Origin: Clostridiales bacterium
GTDB taxonomy: Bacteria; Bacillota; Clostridia; Oscillospirales; Oscillospiraceae
DNA length: 64,000 nt
Assembly: GCA_020860385.1 (NCBI GenBank)
Contig: JAJBUK010000043.1
Coordinates: 1-64,000 of the forward strand
Direction of reading: 5' to 3'
A model generated the notes under the pieces. The model saw nothing but the letters and a program-made list of their open reading frames with translations. It did not search any database and was not told the DNA's origin. The first letter of the stretch is position 1; the number at the start of each line of letters is the position of its first letter. Below are positions 10,401 through 20,351 of the stretch, piece by piece. The translations under genes and the position numbers were made by a program.

Positions 10401-11330
10401 ACCCTGGGGGAGGACCTCAGCCAGGAGGAGTACGCTGCCGTTGAGGCGCTGCTGGAAGGGGAGAGCCTGCAATACGCCCTGGCCTATCAGAGCAATGAGA
10501 CGGTGGCCTCCGCCGATGGCGAGAAGAAAGCTACAGTCATTGCCCTGTCTGCGGAGGACGCCCAGGGGCTCTTCGACCTCCACGACGGAAACAAAGAGAT
10601 TGCCTGGCCGGAGGCCGGGGAGGCGGTACTGACCGCCAAGCTGGCGGACAAGCTGGGCGTGCAGACAGGGGACAGCGTCACCATCCCGCTGACCAGCGGC
10701 GGGGAGGTCACGGTGACCGTCTCCGGCATCTGTGACAACTTCCTGAACCACTACGTCTACCTTTCCGAGGAAACAGCGGGGGAGGAGGTGGTGAACGCCG
10801 CCTATTACCGCACGGAGGAGGACGACTCCGCCGCCGCCCTGGCCACCAGCCTGCGGAACCTGGACGGGGTGAGTTACGTCTCCCTGTCGGCGGAGGAGCG
10901 GGCGCTGATGGAGGCGTCCATGTCCAGCCTGAACTATGTGGTGCTGCTGGTGGTGGTGTGCGCCGGGGCGCTGGCCTTCATCGTGCTGTACAACCTGACC
11001 AATATCAACATTATGGAGCGGATGCGGGAGGTTGCCACCCTGAAGGTGCTGGGCTTCCACACGGGGGAGACGGCGTCCTACGTCCTGCGGGAGAACATCA
11101 TCCTGTCCGTGCTGGGCGGCCTGCTGGGCTTGGGCTTGGGCAAGCTGCTGCACTGGTACGTCATGGAGCAGGTGCAGGTGGACGCCATGACCTTTGAGGT
11201 GCGGGTGGCCTGGGTGAGCTACCTCTACTCCTTCGTGCTGACGGTGGCGTTCGCCCTGATTGCCAACTTCTTCATGCGGTTCAAGCTGGAGCAAATCAAC
11301 ATGGCCGAATCGCTGAAATCGGTGGAATGA
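7461..11330 (+). CDS. FtsX-like ABC permease with very large coiled-coil insertion
   Basis: N-terminal TM, about 480-residue repetitive E/A/L-rich coiled coil, two FtsX permease segments near the C-terminal half. Confidence 0.9.
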   Translation: MTRKTLLRTIKATFGRYIAILAIIALGVGFFTGLKSAEPAMRNTAEDYWEELRFYDFQLLSTLGLTEEDVDAFAALDGVTAAEGGYSMDALAEVEGQEETLALQFLSLMEETTLVELTAGRLPEGADECLADADAFTAEDIGKTITLSAANEEDTLDTFDVTEFTIVGVAQSSRYISTDRGSTSLGSGTLTGFVYLPKETFSSEAYHEILLCCELPGALYSEEYETARDEMEERIKALLEERGLLRYTELRTEGESELADARQELDDGWAEYEDGRAELDDAAAELTDARQELDDGWAEYEDGKAEAEAELADAAAKLADARQELDDGWAEYEDGKAEAEASLADAAAELADARQTLDDGWADYEAGKAEAEAELADAEAQLTAAQQEIEDALAEVEAGEAQLAAAQTELEESAAQLAAARQELEENEAQLTAARAQLEEGEAALDEQEAALAEQEEQLAQTRAATLEPLEAAVETLTAQAQALQAELDALEDTEDSTELEAQLAEVQAQLAQAQAALTQAEEAFAASEAELAAAKAQLTAAREALAAQAQELEAGEAALTAGWAEVEAGEAQLAQAQATLEEESQTLAAARAQLESGAATLAAQQAAYEAAKAAAEQELAAALAQLEEGEASYAAGLAEYEDGKAEVEAELADALAQLEEGEAEYADGLAEYEDGKAEAEQKLADALTELEDGEAEYADGLADYQEAKGDAEQELADALTELEEGEADYADGVAELETLKEPTLYTLDRDSNSGYVSYENDIVIVSSIANAFPVFFALIAALVCITTMTRMVNEERTQIGTLKALGYGEGRVSLKYILYAGSAAALGSIAGYFLGSFLLPQVMWMAYAISYGFAPLEYYFSPIMFVGGLLIALVGSVGVTMLACRREFLENPADLIRPKAPSGGKRILLERFTPLWKRLSFLNKVTIRNTFRYKRRMIMMLVGIGGCTALLVTGYGIKDSVANLLNYQYDEIMLYDGAVTLGEDLSQEEYAAVEALLEGESLQYALAYQSNETVASADGEKKATVIALSAEDAQGLFDLHDGNKEIAWPEAGEAVLTAKLADKLGVQTGDSVTIPLTSGGEVTVTVSGICDNFLNHYVYLSEETAGEEVVNAAYYRTEEDDSAAALATSLRNLDGVSYVSLSAEERALMEASMSSLNYVVLLVVVCAGALAFIVLYNLTNINIMERMREVATLKVLGFHTGETASYVLRENIILSVLGGLLGLGLGKLLHWYVMEQVQVDAMTFEVRVAWVSYLYSFVLTVAFALIANFFMRFKLEQINMAESLKSVE

Positions 11331-11337
11331 GTAAAAA

Positions 11338-11376
11338 AGACCGGATACACGGGGCTAGTTCCCGTGTATCCGGTCT
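11338..11376. terminator. terminator between the FtsX permease and inositol monophosphatase genes
   Basis: 16-bp perfect stem AGACCGGATACACGGG/CCCGTGTATCCGGTCT. Confidence 0.75.
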
Positions 11377-11404
11377 GATTTGTTCTCTGTATGGTGAAGT
11401 GGCT

Positions 11405-12193
11405 TTACACCGGCACATCCCCCAGCAACGCCAGCAGCTCCTGATGAACCAGCCCGTTGGAGGCCACCACGTCGGAGTTGCGGTACAGGCAGGGCGTGTT
11501 CCCGGCCTCATCGGTCAGGCGGCCGCCCGCCTCCTCCAAAATCAGCATTCCGGCGCAGAAATCCCAGGGCTTCAAGTCCAGCTCCACGAAGCACTCCGTC
11601 CTGCCGCAGGCCACATAGCACAGGTCCAGTTCTGCGCTGCCGCCCCGGCGCACGTCCTCCGAAGCGCAGAACAGCCGCCTGGCCCGCTCAAAGACGGAGA
11701 CGCTTTTGGATTTGTCATAGGGGGTGGTGCCGAACACGGTCAGGGAGTGGGCCAGATCCGGGTGGCGGCTGACCTGAATCGGCGCGCCGTTCAGCCAGCC
11801 CCCCTCCCCCCGCAGGGCGGAGAAGGTCTCCTCCCGGAAGGGATTATAGACCACGGCGCACTGAATTGCCCCCTCCGCGCAGTAGGCCAGGGCTACGCAG
11901 CTCTGCTGATAGTCGTGCATCAGGTTGGTGGTGCCGTCGATGGGGTCCAGGACCCAGAAGGGGCGGGTGGGGTCAATGCTCCACTTGGCCTCCTCCTCCG
12001 CCAGCAGCTGGGCGTCGGGGCAGAGCCCGGGCAGGGCGCCCTCCAGATAGTGCTGTACGCCCAGGTCAACGGCGGTCACATAGTCCGCCAGCCCCTTCAC
12101 CGTGACCTGGCGGGCGGCGTAGGCGTCCATAATGATGGGGCGGGTGCTGTGTATCAGGGCGAGCAAATCATCCATAGAGAAGGGAAGTATCAT
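11405..12193 (-). CDS. inositol monophosphatase family protein
   Basis: WVLDPIDGTTNLMHDYQQSCVALAYC; C-term KPWDFCAGMLILEEAGG. Confidence 0.92.
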   Translation of the reverse strand: MILPFSMDDLLALIHSTRPIIMDAYAARQVTVKGLADYVTAVDLGVQHYLEGALPGLCPDAQLLAEEEAKWSIDPTRPFWVLDPIDGTTNLMHDYQQSCVALAYCAEGAIQCAVVYNPFREETFSALRGEGGWLNGAPIQVSRHPDLAHSLTVFGTTPYDKSKSVSVFERARRLFCASEDVRRGGSAELDLCYVACGRTECFVELDLKPWDFCAGMLILEEAGGRLTDEAGNTPCLYRNSDVVASNGLVHQELLALLGDVPV

Positions 12194-12216
12194 CGTCGCG
12201 TCACTCCTTTTTAAAT

Positions 12217-12987
12217 CTATACATCAAAGAGGAAAACATTTGGCACAGCCTGAGAACCGAACGTCTTGATTGCCATGCGATACATCGCTTTTGCGTGAAT
12301 CCTGTCATGCCAGATGAAGCGCCTCAGCACCTTTCTCAGTGACCATTCTTCCTCATAGCTTCCAAGGGAAACCTTGCTTTCCAGAAAGCCCGGTTGCCGT
12401 TCCAGCGCTATAAATCCGCGGGCTCTGCAATCAAGGATGCTGCCTTCATTATCTGCAGCAACTCCGATTTCGCCAAAGTAATAGGAATTGACATTTTTTG
12501 TATGCTCATACATCTCAAATGCTGTGCGGGGAACGGTTCCGTAGAAAGTCTGTCTCATCGGCAAACAGCTTTGATTCCTGTCCGGCATTGCGCAGTACAG
12601 AGTCAAAAAATCCTGAGCCGATTTTAAGGCCAGGGATTTCAACGCCTCATACTCAGATAGGCTCAGCGCATTCCGTTCGCTGTCAAACATGACATCTGAA
12701 TCAGCGTCAGAAATCGTCAGCTCAGACCGCTTTTCCTGGGCTATTTCAAGGGCAAAATCAACTGGGCTAGAGCCGTCCCTCCACATGAGATAGGAGTTCA
12801 GTTCAGCAGGCAGCTTCCGGAGCGCCAACTCTTTCGATGCGCCTCTTGTATAAGCGCCGGGAAAATTCTCCGCATAGACAAGACTGTCATTGCCATGATG
12901 CTCCCATACACATTTTATCAGCATAAACAATCCCTCCGCCATATCGACAGGCGATGTTCCCTTTGATTCCTTCCTACATGGTAACAT
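12217..12987 (-). CDS. hypothetical protein; C-terminal part weakly DinB-like
   Basis: Intact ORF; C-terminal WSLRKVLRRFIWHDRIHAKAMYRMA; start uncertain (12942 or 12924 also possible). Confidence 0.55.
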   Translation of the reverse strand: MLPCRKESKGTSPVDMAEGLFMLIKCVWEHHGNDSLVYAENFPGAYTRGASKELALRKLPAELNSYLMWRDGSSPVDFALEIAQEKRSELTISDADSDVMFDSERNALSLSEYEALKSLALKSAQDFLTLYCAMPDRNQSCLPMRQTFYGTVPRTAFEMYEHTKNVNSYYFGEIGVAADNEGSILDCRARGFIALERQPGFLESKVSLGSYEEEWSLRKVLRRFIWHDRIHAKAMYRMAIKTFGSQAVPNVFLFDV

Positions 12988-13147
12988 AGATACGGGGAAA
13001 GGTCAAGAAAGGGGCGAAGCCCGTCTCTCAGCCGCCGCCGGAAAAAACCGGAAAAAATGCCGGAAAGCCGTGGAAAATCGGAGCGGAACACGGTATAATA
13101 GAGGGAGAACCCTGTGACACAGGACAAACGGAAAGGCGGCGCAGCAT

Positions 13148-13882
13148 ATGGAACAAACCAAGGGCATCGAAACTCTACAGAACTGGATTTCTGAGAGCAG
13201 CAACATCGTTTTCTTCGGTGGGGCGGGGGTCAGCACGGAAAGCGGCATCCCCGACTTCCGCAGCCAGGACGGCCTGTACAACCAGACCTATGACGAGCCG
13301 CCGGAGACCATCATCTCCCACTCCTACTTCATGCGTTACCCGGAGAAGTTCTACCGGTTTTACAAGGCGAAGATGATTGCCCCTAACGCCAAGCCCAACG
13401 CCGCCCATTACAAGCTGGCGGAGCTGGAGCAGGCGGGCAAGCTGAAAGCGGTCATCACCCAGAACATCGACGGCCTGCACCAGGACGCAGGCAGCCGGGA
13501 AGTGCTGGAGCTCCACGGCAGCGTCCGCCGGAACGACTGTATGCGCTGCGGCGCACATTTTGACGGGGTGGACGTGATTCTGGACGCCCCCGGCGTGCCC
13601 CGCTGCCCCAAGTGCGGCGGCATCATCAAGCCGGACGTGGTGCTGTACGAGGAAGGGCTGGACGATACCACCTTATATAAGGCGGTGAACTACATCCGTC
13701 AGGCGGATGTGCTGATTGTGGGGGGCACCTCCCTGGTGGTCTACCCGGCGGCGGGGCTGTTGCGGTACTACCGGGGGAACAAGCTGGTGCTCATCAACTT
13801 GCAGCCCACCGGTATGGACAGCGAGGCCGACCTGGTGATTGCCGGGAAAATCGGCCAGGTGCTGGGGCAAATTACAGTTTAA
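13148..13882 (+). CDS. Sir2-family NAD-dependent protein deacetylase
   Basis: [35 protein letters not shown], CxxC...CPKCGG zinc site, [11 protein letters not shown]. Confidence 0.95.
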   Translation: MEQTKGIETLQNWISESSNIVFFGGAGVSTESGIPDFRSQDGLYNQTYDEPPETIISHSYFMRYPEKFYRFYKAKMIAPNAKPNAAHYKLAELEQAGKLKAVITQNIDGLHQDAGSREVLELHGSVRRNDCMRCGAHFDGVDVILDAPGVPRCPKCGGIIKPDVVLYEEGLDDTTLYKAVNYIRQADVLIVGGTSLVVYPAAGLLRYYRGNKLVLINLQPTGMDSEADLVIAGKIGQVLGQITV

Positions 13883-13891
13883 AGGAAAAAG

Positions 13892-15082
13892 GTGATTCTT
13901 GTGCGGGAGGAACGCTACATCTGGTTTCGGTATGGCCCGGAGGACTATCTCGGCGTCCGGGAGAAGCTAAACCGTCTGGCCGCCCAGGGCTGGGAGCTGG
14001 CGGAGGAGCGGGACTGCCATTGCTGCTTTGCCAGGTTCACCCCCACCGCCCGCACCGAGCTGACCTATGACGTGGAGCCGGTACCGCTCCTGCGGAAGGA
14101 GGAAGCGGCGCAGGACGCCGTCCTGGCCCGGGAGGCGGAGGGCTGGGAGCCGGTGGCCACCCTGAACGGCATGGACATCTACCGCTCCATTCCCCTGCGC
14201 TTCCCCAAGCTGCGGGAGGGGGAGGCGGCGGCGCAGACCCGCCGCACCGTTCTGGCCCAGCGGTACGGAGTGTCTGTGCTGGTGCTGCTGGCTGTGCTGG
14301 CGGCGGCCGTCTACCTGTACCTGACCGGGGGGACGTGGTACCTGTCCAACCTATCCCTCTGGCTGATGGGGACGGCGTTGCCGGTGACGGTGGGCGGCCT
14401 GTTCTGGCTGGGGCGGCGGACAGTCGACCTGGCGCGGCGAACGCCCCGGCCTGCCCCGCCGTGGAGCATGATGGCTGGCAGCGTGTTGGCGGCCCTGGGA
14501 CGGGTCTGGCTGCTGCTGACGGCGTTCATGCTGGCGTTGGACCAGCTCACGACGGCGGCGGCCTGCCTGGTGGCGCTGTGCTATCTGGCGGCGGTGGGGG
14601 CTGTCTCCGGCCTGTGGCGGCGCAAAGACTTCGGCCTGTACCGGCGGGTGGCTGCCCTGGTGACGGGCATCGCCATCCTGTCCGCCTACCTGCTGAGCCT
14701 GGCCTATCCCGGACGGGTGAACGTGTCCATTCTGGATGAGTACACCCGGCTGCAATACCGGGAGGAGGCCGTCGTCCAGCTGGAGGACCTGGGGCTGGAA
14801 GGGGAGGAGCTGCTGTCCGGCTCCTACCAGCGGAGCGGCTCCTTCCTGGTGACCTGCACCAGCTATACGGAGTACTGGATGCTGGACGGGGAGATGGCGA
14901 CCCTGTCCACCACCGCCTACGTCTGCCGCCTGGGGTCGGCGGATTGGCTCTATGAGCAGCTGTCGGCAGAGGTCGGCGCGGAGGAGATTTTGTACCGCAG
15001 CGGAAACACGGTGGTGCGCTTCTCCGCCCCCATCGAGGGGCTGACCTGGGAGGATGTGGCGGTGGCACTGAATGAGGACTGA
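13892..15082 (+). CDS. DUF2812 domain-containing membrane protein
   Basis: N-term YIWFRYGPEDYLGVREKLNRLAAQGWEL; several TM segments. Confidence 0.7.
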   Translation: MILVREERYIWFRYGPEDYLGVREKLNRLAAQGWELAEERDCHCCFARFTPTARTELTYDVEPVPLLRKEEAAQDAVLAREAEGWEPVATLNGMDIYRSIPLRFPKLREGEAAAQTRRTVLAQRYGVSVLVLLAVLAAAVYLYLTGGTWYLSNLSLWLMGTALPVTVGGLFWLGRRTVDLARRTPRPAPPWSMMAGSVLAALGRVWLLLTAFMLALDQLTTAAACLVALCYLAAVGAVSGLWRRKDFGLYRRVAALVTGIAILSAYLLSLAYPGRVNVSILDEYTRLQYREEAVVQLEDLGLEGEELLSGSYQRSGSFLVTCTSYTEYWMLDGEMATLSTTAYVCRLGSADWLYEQLSAEVGAEEILYRSGNTVVRFSAPIEGLTWEDVAVALNED

Positions 15083-15105
15083 ACCACAGCGCGGCAGCGC
15101 GGAAA

Positions 15106-15140
15106 CCCGGCTATAGCGGGACGCTATAGCCGGGCATTCT
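15106..15140 (+). terminator. intrinsic terminator
   Basis: CCCGGCTATAGCG/CGCTATAGCCGGG followed by T-run. Confidence 0.8.
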
Positions 15141-15479
15141 TTTTCGATATTGGCGAAAGATGAACTGTAATGCTAAAATAGGAATGCAAAGCGGCGCTGC
15201 GGCAGATGCCGAACGGACAACGCAAAGAACGGAGCGTTCAACCGCTGTTCTTCGCAAGGGTTAAAGTTTGACGAAAAAACAGTCAAAAATGGGGGAAACA
15301 GTGGTTTTATCAAAGAAATACCGAATGTTTCTGAATTTCGTGCCGTTTTGCCCTGCACGGATTTGCAATAGAAACATAAGTAACTTGCAAAAATAGAGGG
15401 AAAATACGGCGCTGGTTCGGAGTGTGTCGAGAAAATTTGCCGAAAAATTTCAGAGGTCTGCAAAAAATGAATATTTTCC

Positions 15480-15509
15480 TTGACAATGCTGTCGGTGGAG
15501 ATGTATAAT
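15480..15509 (+). promoter_or_regulatory. sigma-A-like promoter upstream of a long untranslated region
   Basis: TTGACA-N18-TATAAT. Confidence 0.6.
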
Positions 15510-16153
15510 AGCACCATCAGTTGAGCGCCCTTGCATGAAGGGAATCCTTCAAGAGGCTCGGGCGCAGGCCCTCGTGTGGGAAACTGCAAACGCATCAGGT
15601 CATCTGCCGTGCTTTGAACGAAAGTGCCGTCATGCGGGGGCATTTTCCATGCCCCGGTGTTTCAGGCTTCGCCTGAAACGGGAACCATAACGGGCTTTAT
15701 GCTCCGGCGCTGAACGGTAAGGCGTTGCAGATACAGAGCGACTTATAATAACAGAAGGGAAGGCAAAGACGCTGACCGGTGAACGGCTGTTTCAGGCAAA
15801 CGGTGTCAGGAACGTCCATTTTGCGCTTCCCTGTTTTTCTATCATGCGGTCTTTCTTGCGTTAAAGCAAGAAAGCGTAGGAAAAACAAATGTTTTTCCGC
15901 GAGAAACAAACGCGGTGCCTTTGGTGCGCGGAGCGGGAGTCGCTGTTCCCCGGTAGGGGACAGCGTTCCGGGCGCCGATGGTTGCCGCCTGGCGGGCCAG
16001 ACCCGCCTCCCCAGGTTGATTTGCTGAGCGATCAGCGGTCATATACATTCAGAACGGGGCTTGCGTAAGCAAACAAGGCGCTGCGTTGCCGCTGTGCAGG
16101 CCGCCCGGCTCCGGTTTGAAGGATTTTTCACAGCGGTAGAATGGAGAATGAAC

Positions 16154-18247
16154 ATGAAAAACTCAGTCAAGCGTTTGTTAGCGCTGGCAACTGCGTCTGC
16201 CATGCTGGTAGGTTCCCTGAGCGCCTGCGGCGGCAGCAGCGACAGCGGCACTGACGACACCACCAGCAGCGGAGCGACCTCCGGCAGCTCCACCACCTCC
16301 GAGTCCGGCGATTCCTCCACCGGAGCCGTCGCATCTGAAATCAACCTCGACACCTCTGAGGACGCCGTTCAGGACCTGGTGCTGTATGAGACCACCGCCC
16401 GTGAGGTGGAGAGCCTGAACATCCTGTATTCTCAGAGCGCCACCGACTTCTATGTTTCCACCAACCTCCAGGACGGCCTGCTGACCAACGATCAGTACGG
16501 CAACCTGAAGGCCAACCTGGCCGAGAGCTGGGAGCACAACGATGACTCCACCGTCCAAACCTTCTACCTCCGTCAGGATGCCTACTGGGTAGACGCCAAC
16601 GGCGAGGTACAGGCTCAGATCACTGCTGAGGACTTCGTCACCGGTCTGGAGTGGGTGCTGAACTACTGGAAGAATGAATCCTCCAACACCTCCATGCCCA
16701 TCGAGATGATTGCCGGTGCCTCCGAGTACTATGAGATGACCGCCGCCATGACCGAGGAAGAGGCATTGGCCCTGACCAATGAGGACTTCATGGAGGTTGT
16801 TGGCATCTCCACCCCGGACGAGTTCACCGTGGAATACACCATGCTGGCCTCCAAGCCCTACTTCGACACCGTGGCCACCTACGCCTGCCTGTATCCCGCC
16901 CCCACCGCGCAGCTGAATCAGCTGATTGAGGAATCCGATGTTGCCACTGCTGTGGAGACCTTCCGTTCCTGCACCTACACGGATATGTGGTACTCCGGGC
17001 CCTACATCCTGACCTATTTCATCTCCAGAAGTGAGAAGGTCTTTGAGCCCAACCCCTATTGGTGGGGCAATGACGAGAACACCCGCTTCAACAGCGTCAC
17101 CGTCAAGATGGTGGACAGCGCCGACGTGGCCTACACCCTGTATGAGTCCGGTGAGATTTATCAGGTCGACCTGACTGAGTCCAACCTGAGCACCATCTAC
17201 AACGCCGGTGAGAGCAACACTTGGTATGACTACCTGACTGAGAAGCTGCCCACCAAGTTCTCCTATCAGATTCACTTCTGCTACAACAAGAACACTGAGG
17301 ACGGCGAGCCGGACGTCAACTGGAACACCGCCGTCGCCAACGAGAACTTCCGTCTGGCCCTGTACTATGGTCTGGATCTGGAGAGCTTCTACAAGCGCAC
17401 CAACGCCATCAACCCCCTGAAGTGCGAGAACAACTTCTACACCATGACCGGCCTGATTTACACCTCTGACGGCACTGACTACACCGACCTGGTGAAGGAT
17501 CTGCTGGGCCTGGGCGACTACACCGGCGAGAGCATGGTTCGTCTGGACAGCGATTTGGCTGAGCAGTACAAGGAAGCCGCCATGGAAGAGCTGAGCGCCC
17601 TGGGCGTCACCTTCCCCGTGGAAATCGACTACTACATCTCCTCCGCCAGCTCCACCGCTCAGGACTCCGCTGACGTGCTGAAGGCTGCCATCTCTGACAG
17701 CCTGGGTGACGACTTCGTGGTGCTGAACATCAAGACCTACACCTCCAGCCTGTCCACCGAGGTTCGTACCCCGAAGCTGGCCTCCATCTACATCAACGGC
17801 TGGGGCGCTGACTACGGCGATCCTCAGAACTATCTGGTTCAGGAGACCTTTGGCAACGACAACGCTTACTACTCCGCTGTCTACTCTGACATCAATGACT
17901 TCTACGGCGACGATGGCGAAGAGCCCTACAGCGATGAGCTGATTGCCACCTATGAGGAGTACACCGCCCTGGTAGAAGCTGCCGACGCCATCGTGGACGA
18001 CCTGGACGCCCGTTACGCCGCCTATGCCGAGGCCGAGGCTTATCTGCTCCAGCACGCGCTGGTCATCCCCTGCTATTACGACATCGAGTGGCAGCTGACC
18101 TGCGTCAATGACTACTCCAAGATCAACTCCCCCTATGGCATCCAGTCCAACCGCTACCTGAACTGGGAGACCAACGTCAACGGTTACACCACCGCCGACT
18201 ATGAGGAGTTTGCCGCCGCTTATGCCGCTGGCAACACCGCCGAGTAA
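16154..18247 (+). CDS. oligopeptide ABC transporter substrate-binding lipoprotein (SBP_bac_5)
   Basis: Lipobox LVGSLSACGG, SBP family 5 architecture; GGAG RBS 7 nt upstream of this ATG. Confidence 0.92.
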   Translation: MKNSVKRLLALATASAMLVGSLSACGGSSDSGTDDTTSSGATSGSSTTSESGDSSTGAVASEINLDTSEDAVQDLVLYETTAREVESLNILYSQSATDFYVSTNLQDGLLTNDQYGNLKANLAESWEHNDDSTVQTFYLRQDAYWVDANGEVQAQITAEDFVTGLEWVLNYWKNESSNTSMPIEMIAGASEYYEMTAAMTEEEALALTNEDFMEVVGISTPDEFTVEYTMLASKPYFDTVATYACLYPAPTAQLNQLIEESDVATAVETFRSCTYTDMWYSGPYILTYFISRSEKVFEPNPYWWGNDENTRFNSVTVKMVDSADVAYTLYESGEIYQVDLTESNLSTIYNAGESNTWYDYLTEKLPTKFSYQIHFCYNKNTEDGEPDVNWNTAVANENFRLALYYGLDLESFYKRTNAINPLKCENNFYTMTGLIYTSDGTDYTDLVKDLLGLGDYTGESMVRLDSDLAEQYKEAAMEELSALGVTFPVEIDYYISSASSTAQDSADVLKAAISDSLGDDFVVLNIKTYTSSLSTEVRTPKLASIYINGWGADYGDPQNYLVQETFGNDNAYYSAVYSDINDFYGDDGEEPYSDELIATYEEYTALVEAADAIVDDLDARYAAYAEAEAYLLQHALVIPCYYDIEWQLTCVNDYSKINSPYGIQSNRYLNWETNVNGYTTADYEEFAAAYAAGNTAE

Positions 18248-18422
18248 TCGGGACAACAGAACACCCTCGCGCAAAGCCGCGTGAGACAGCGCGGAGCACG
18301 GTGGCTTGCCGCCGTGCTCCGCAGTTCTAAAATTGGATGCTGGTTCCTGATAGGAGCGGAGTGCCGCTGTTACCAGGAATCAGCATACAGGAATCGTTTC
18401 TACAGGAAAGGATGAGAACGAT

Positions 18423-19385
18423 ATGGATATGTTAAAGTATTCGATCAGGCGCCTGCTGCAGGGCCTGATTACCGTCCTGCTCATCGCCACTGTCGTGTTC
18501 CTGCTGATGCGTATGCTGCCGACGGACTACTACTTTACCGAAGAGCAGCAGATGAAGTTTACCGATGAACAGAAGGAAGCCGCACTGGAGGCCGCGGGGT
18601 TGACCGACCCCATCGGCGAACAGCTGCTGGACTTCTATGTGGATTTGGTCCACCTGGACTTCGGTGAATCCAGACGTATTCAGTCGGGCGTGGCCGTGGT
18701 GGATGTCATTGGTGAAAAGTTCACCATATCCATGCGAATGGGTATCATTTCTCTGGCAATTTCGCTCTGTTTGGGTGTCCTATTGGGAATAGGGCAGACA
18801 ATAGGCAAGGATCACCTGGTGGATCACATAGGTACGGCCTATACCGTCTTTGTCAACGCGGTGCCTGCGCTGGTGTCCTACTCCCTTGTGCTGGTGATTG
18901 GCTCCCGTGTCTTCGGGCTGCCCTCGGTGTATTCCAGCCGGGTCAATACGGGGCTTTCCATGGTCTTGCCCACGATATGTATTTCGCTGAGTTCCATTGC
19001 AGGCTATGCTCTGTGGACGCGGCGGTACATGGTGGATGAAATCACCAAGGACTACATCAAGCTGGCCAAGGTCAAGGGCCTCTCCACCAGCCAAATCATG
19101 GTTCGGCATGTGCTGCGCAATGCCTTCGTGCCCCTGGCGCAATACCTGCCCGCCTCCTTCCTGCTGACCATCAGCGGCTCGCTGCTGGCGGAGCGGTTCT
19201 TCTCCGTCCCCGGCATGGGCCCGCTGCTGACCGACGCCATCAGCCGGTATGACCTGAACATCGTGCAGACGCTGGTGATTCTGTACGGTTCCCTGGGCGT
19301 GCTGGGCGTGTTCCTGGGCGACGTGCTGATGATGCTGATTGACCCGCGGATTTCGCTGACCGGAAAAGGAGGGGGAGCAAGATGA
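18423..19385 (+). CDS. oligopeptide ABC transporter permease (OppB-like)
   Basis: Binding-protein-dependent permease signature; operon context. Confidence 0.93.
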   Translation: MDMLKYSIRRLLQGLITVLLIATVVFLLMRMLPTDYYFTEEQQMKFTDEQKEAALEAAGLTDPIGEQLLDFYVDLVHLDFGESRRIQSGVAVVDVIGEKFTISMRMGIISLAISLCLGVLLGIGQTIGKDHLVDHIGTAYTVFVNAVPALVSYSLVLVIGSRVFGLPSVYSSRVNTGLSMVLPTICISLSSIAGYALWTRRYMVDEITKDYIKLAKVKGLSTSQIMVRHVLRNAFVPLAQYLPASFLLTISGSLLAERFFSVPGMGPLLTDAISRYDLNIVQTLVILYGSLGVLGVFLGDVLMMLIDPRISLTGKGGGAR

Positions 19386-20338
19386 GCAACGAAAACGTAA
19401 AAACCGTGACCGCCGAAGAACCGGTGAACGAGGACGAGCTGTTTCACTTTGTCCCCTACTCTGCGGAGCAGGCGGAGGCCATCGGCTACTCTGACTACTC
19501 CTACTGGGGCAGCGTGTGGAAGAACTTCCTGAAGAATAAGGTGGCAGTGCTGCTGGCTATCCTGTTCATCGCCCTGTTTATCTTCTCCTTCATCGCTCTT
19601 GCCATTGGCAAGTATGACTTCGCGGAGCTGAAGCCGGACACCACCATGGCCTTCATCTCCCCCAACAGCGAGTATTGGTTCGGTACCGACAACCTGGGCC
19701 GTGACTACTGGTGCCAGGTGTGGTACGCCAGCCAGACCTCTATCAAGCTGGCGGCTATCGTGGCCGTGGGCGAGTGCCTCTTGGGCGTCACCATCGGCCT
19801 GATTTGGGGCTATGTGCGGGCGGCTGACCGGTTCTTCACCGAGCTGTACAACCTGATTAACAACATCCCCACCATCATCTATATGACCCTGATTGCCCTG
19901 CTGGTGGGCCGTACCTTCACCATTATGGCGGTATCCATGATTCTGATTGGCTGGCTGACCATGGCCCGGAACGTCAGAAACCTGGTCATCATGTATCGTG
20001 ACCGGGAGTATAACCTGGCCTCCCGCTGCCTGGGCACCCCCCTTGGCCGCATCCTGACCAAGAACATCCTGCCCTACCTCATCAGCGTCATTATCCTGCG
20101 GCTGAGCCTGTCTATCCCCAGCACCATCTCCCTGGAGTCCACCCTGTCCTACCTGGGGCTGGGCCTGGGCGACGATACCCCCTCCCTGGGCATCCTGCTC
20201 CGGGACGCCCGGAACTACTTCCTGAACTACCCCTATCTGCTGATTTTCCCGGCTGTTATCGTATCCATTATCACCGTCACATTCTACCTGGTGGGCAACG
20301 CCTTCTCCGACGCCGCCGACCCCAGAAACCACGTTTAA
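19382..20338 (+). CDS. oligopeptide ABC transporter permease (OppC-like)
   Basis: FGTDNLGRDYWCQVWY, STLSYLGLGLGDDTPSLGILL. Confidence 0.94.
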   Translation: MSNENVKTVTAEEPVNEDELFHFVPYSAEQAEAIGYSDYSYWGSVWKNFLKNKVAVLLAILFIALFIFSFIALAIGKYDFAELKPDTTMAFISPNSEYWFGTDNLGRDYWCQVWYASQTSIKLAAIVAVGECLLGVTIGLIWGYVRAADRFFTELYNLINNIPTIIYMTLIALLVGRTFTIMAVSMILIGWLTMARNVRNLVIMYRDREYNLASRCLGTPLGRILTKNILPYLISVIILRLSLSIPSTISLESTLSYLGLGLGDDTPSLGILLRDARNYFLNYPYLLIFPAVIVSIITVTFYLVGNAFSDAADPRNHV

Positions 20339-20351
20339 GGAGGGACATGAT

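Noticed and set aside
15515-15700. Cobalamin, T-box or other known riboswitch
   Set aside because: Conserved boxes (e.g. T-box GGGTGG..ACCGCG, B12 box) were not found by eye; left as an unassigned structured region.
16178-18274. 698-aa minus-strand ORF
   Set aside because: Lies opposite the well-supported peptide SBP gene; Gly/Val-rich translation typical of a shadow ORF.
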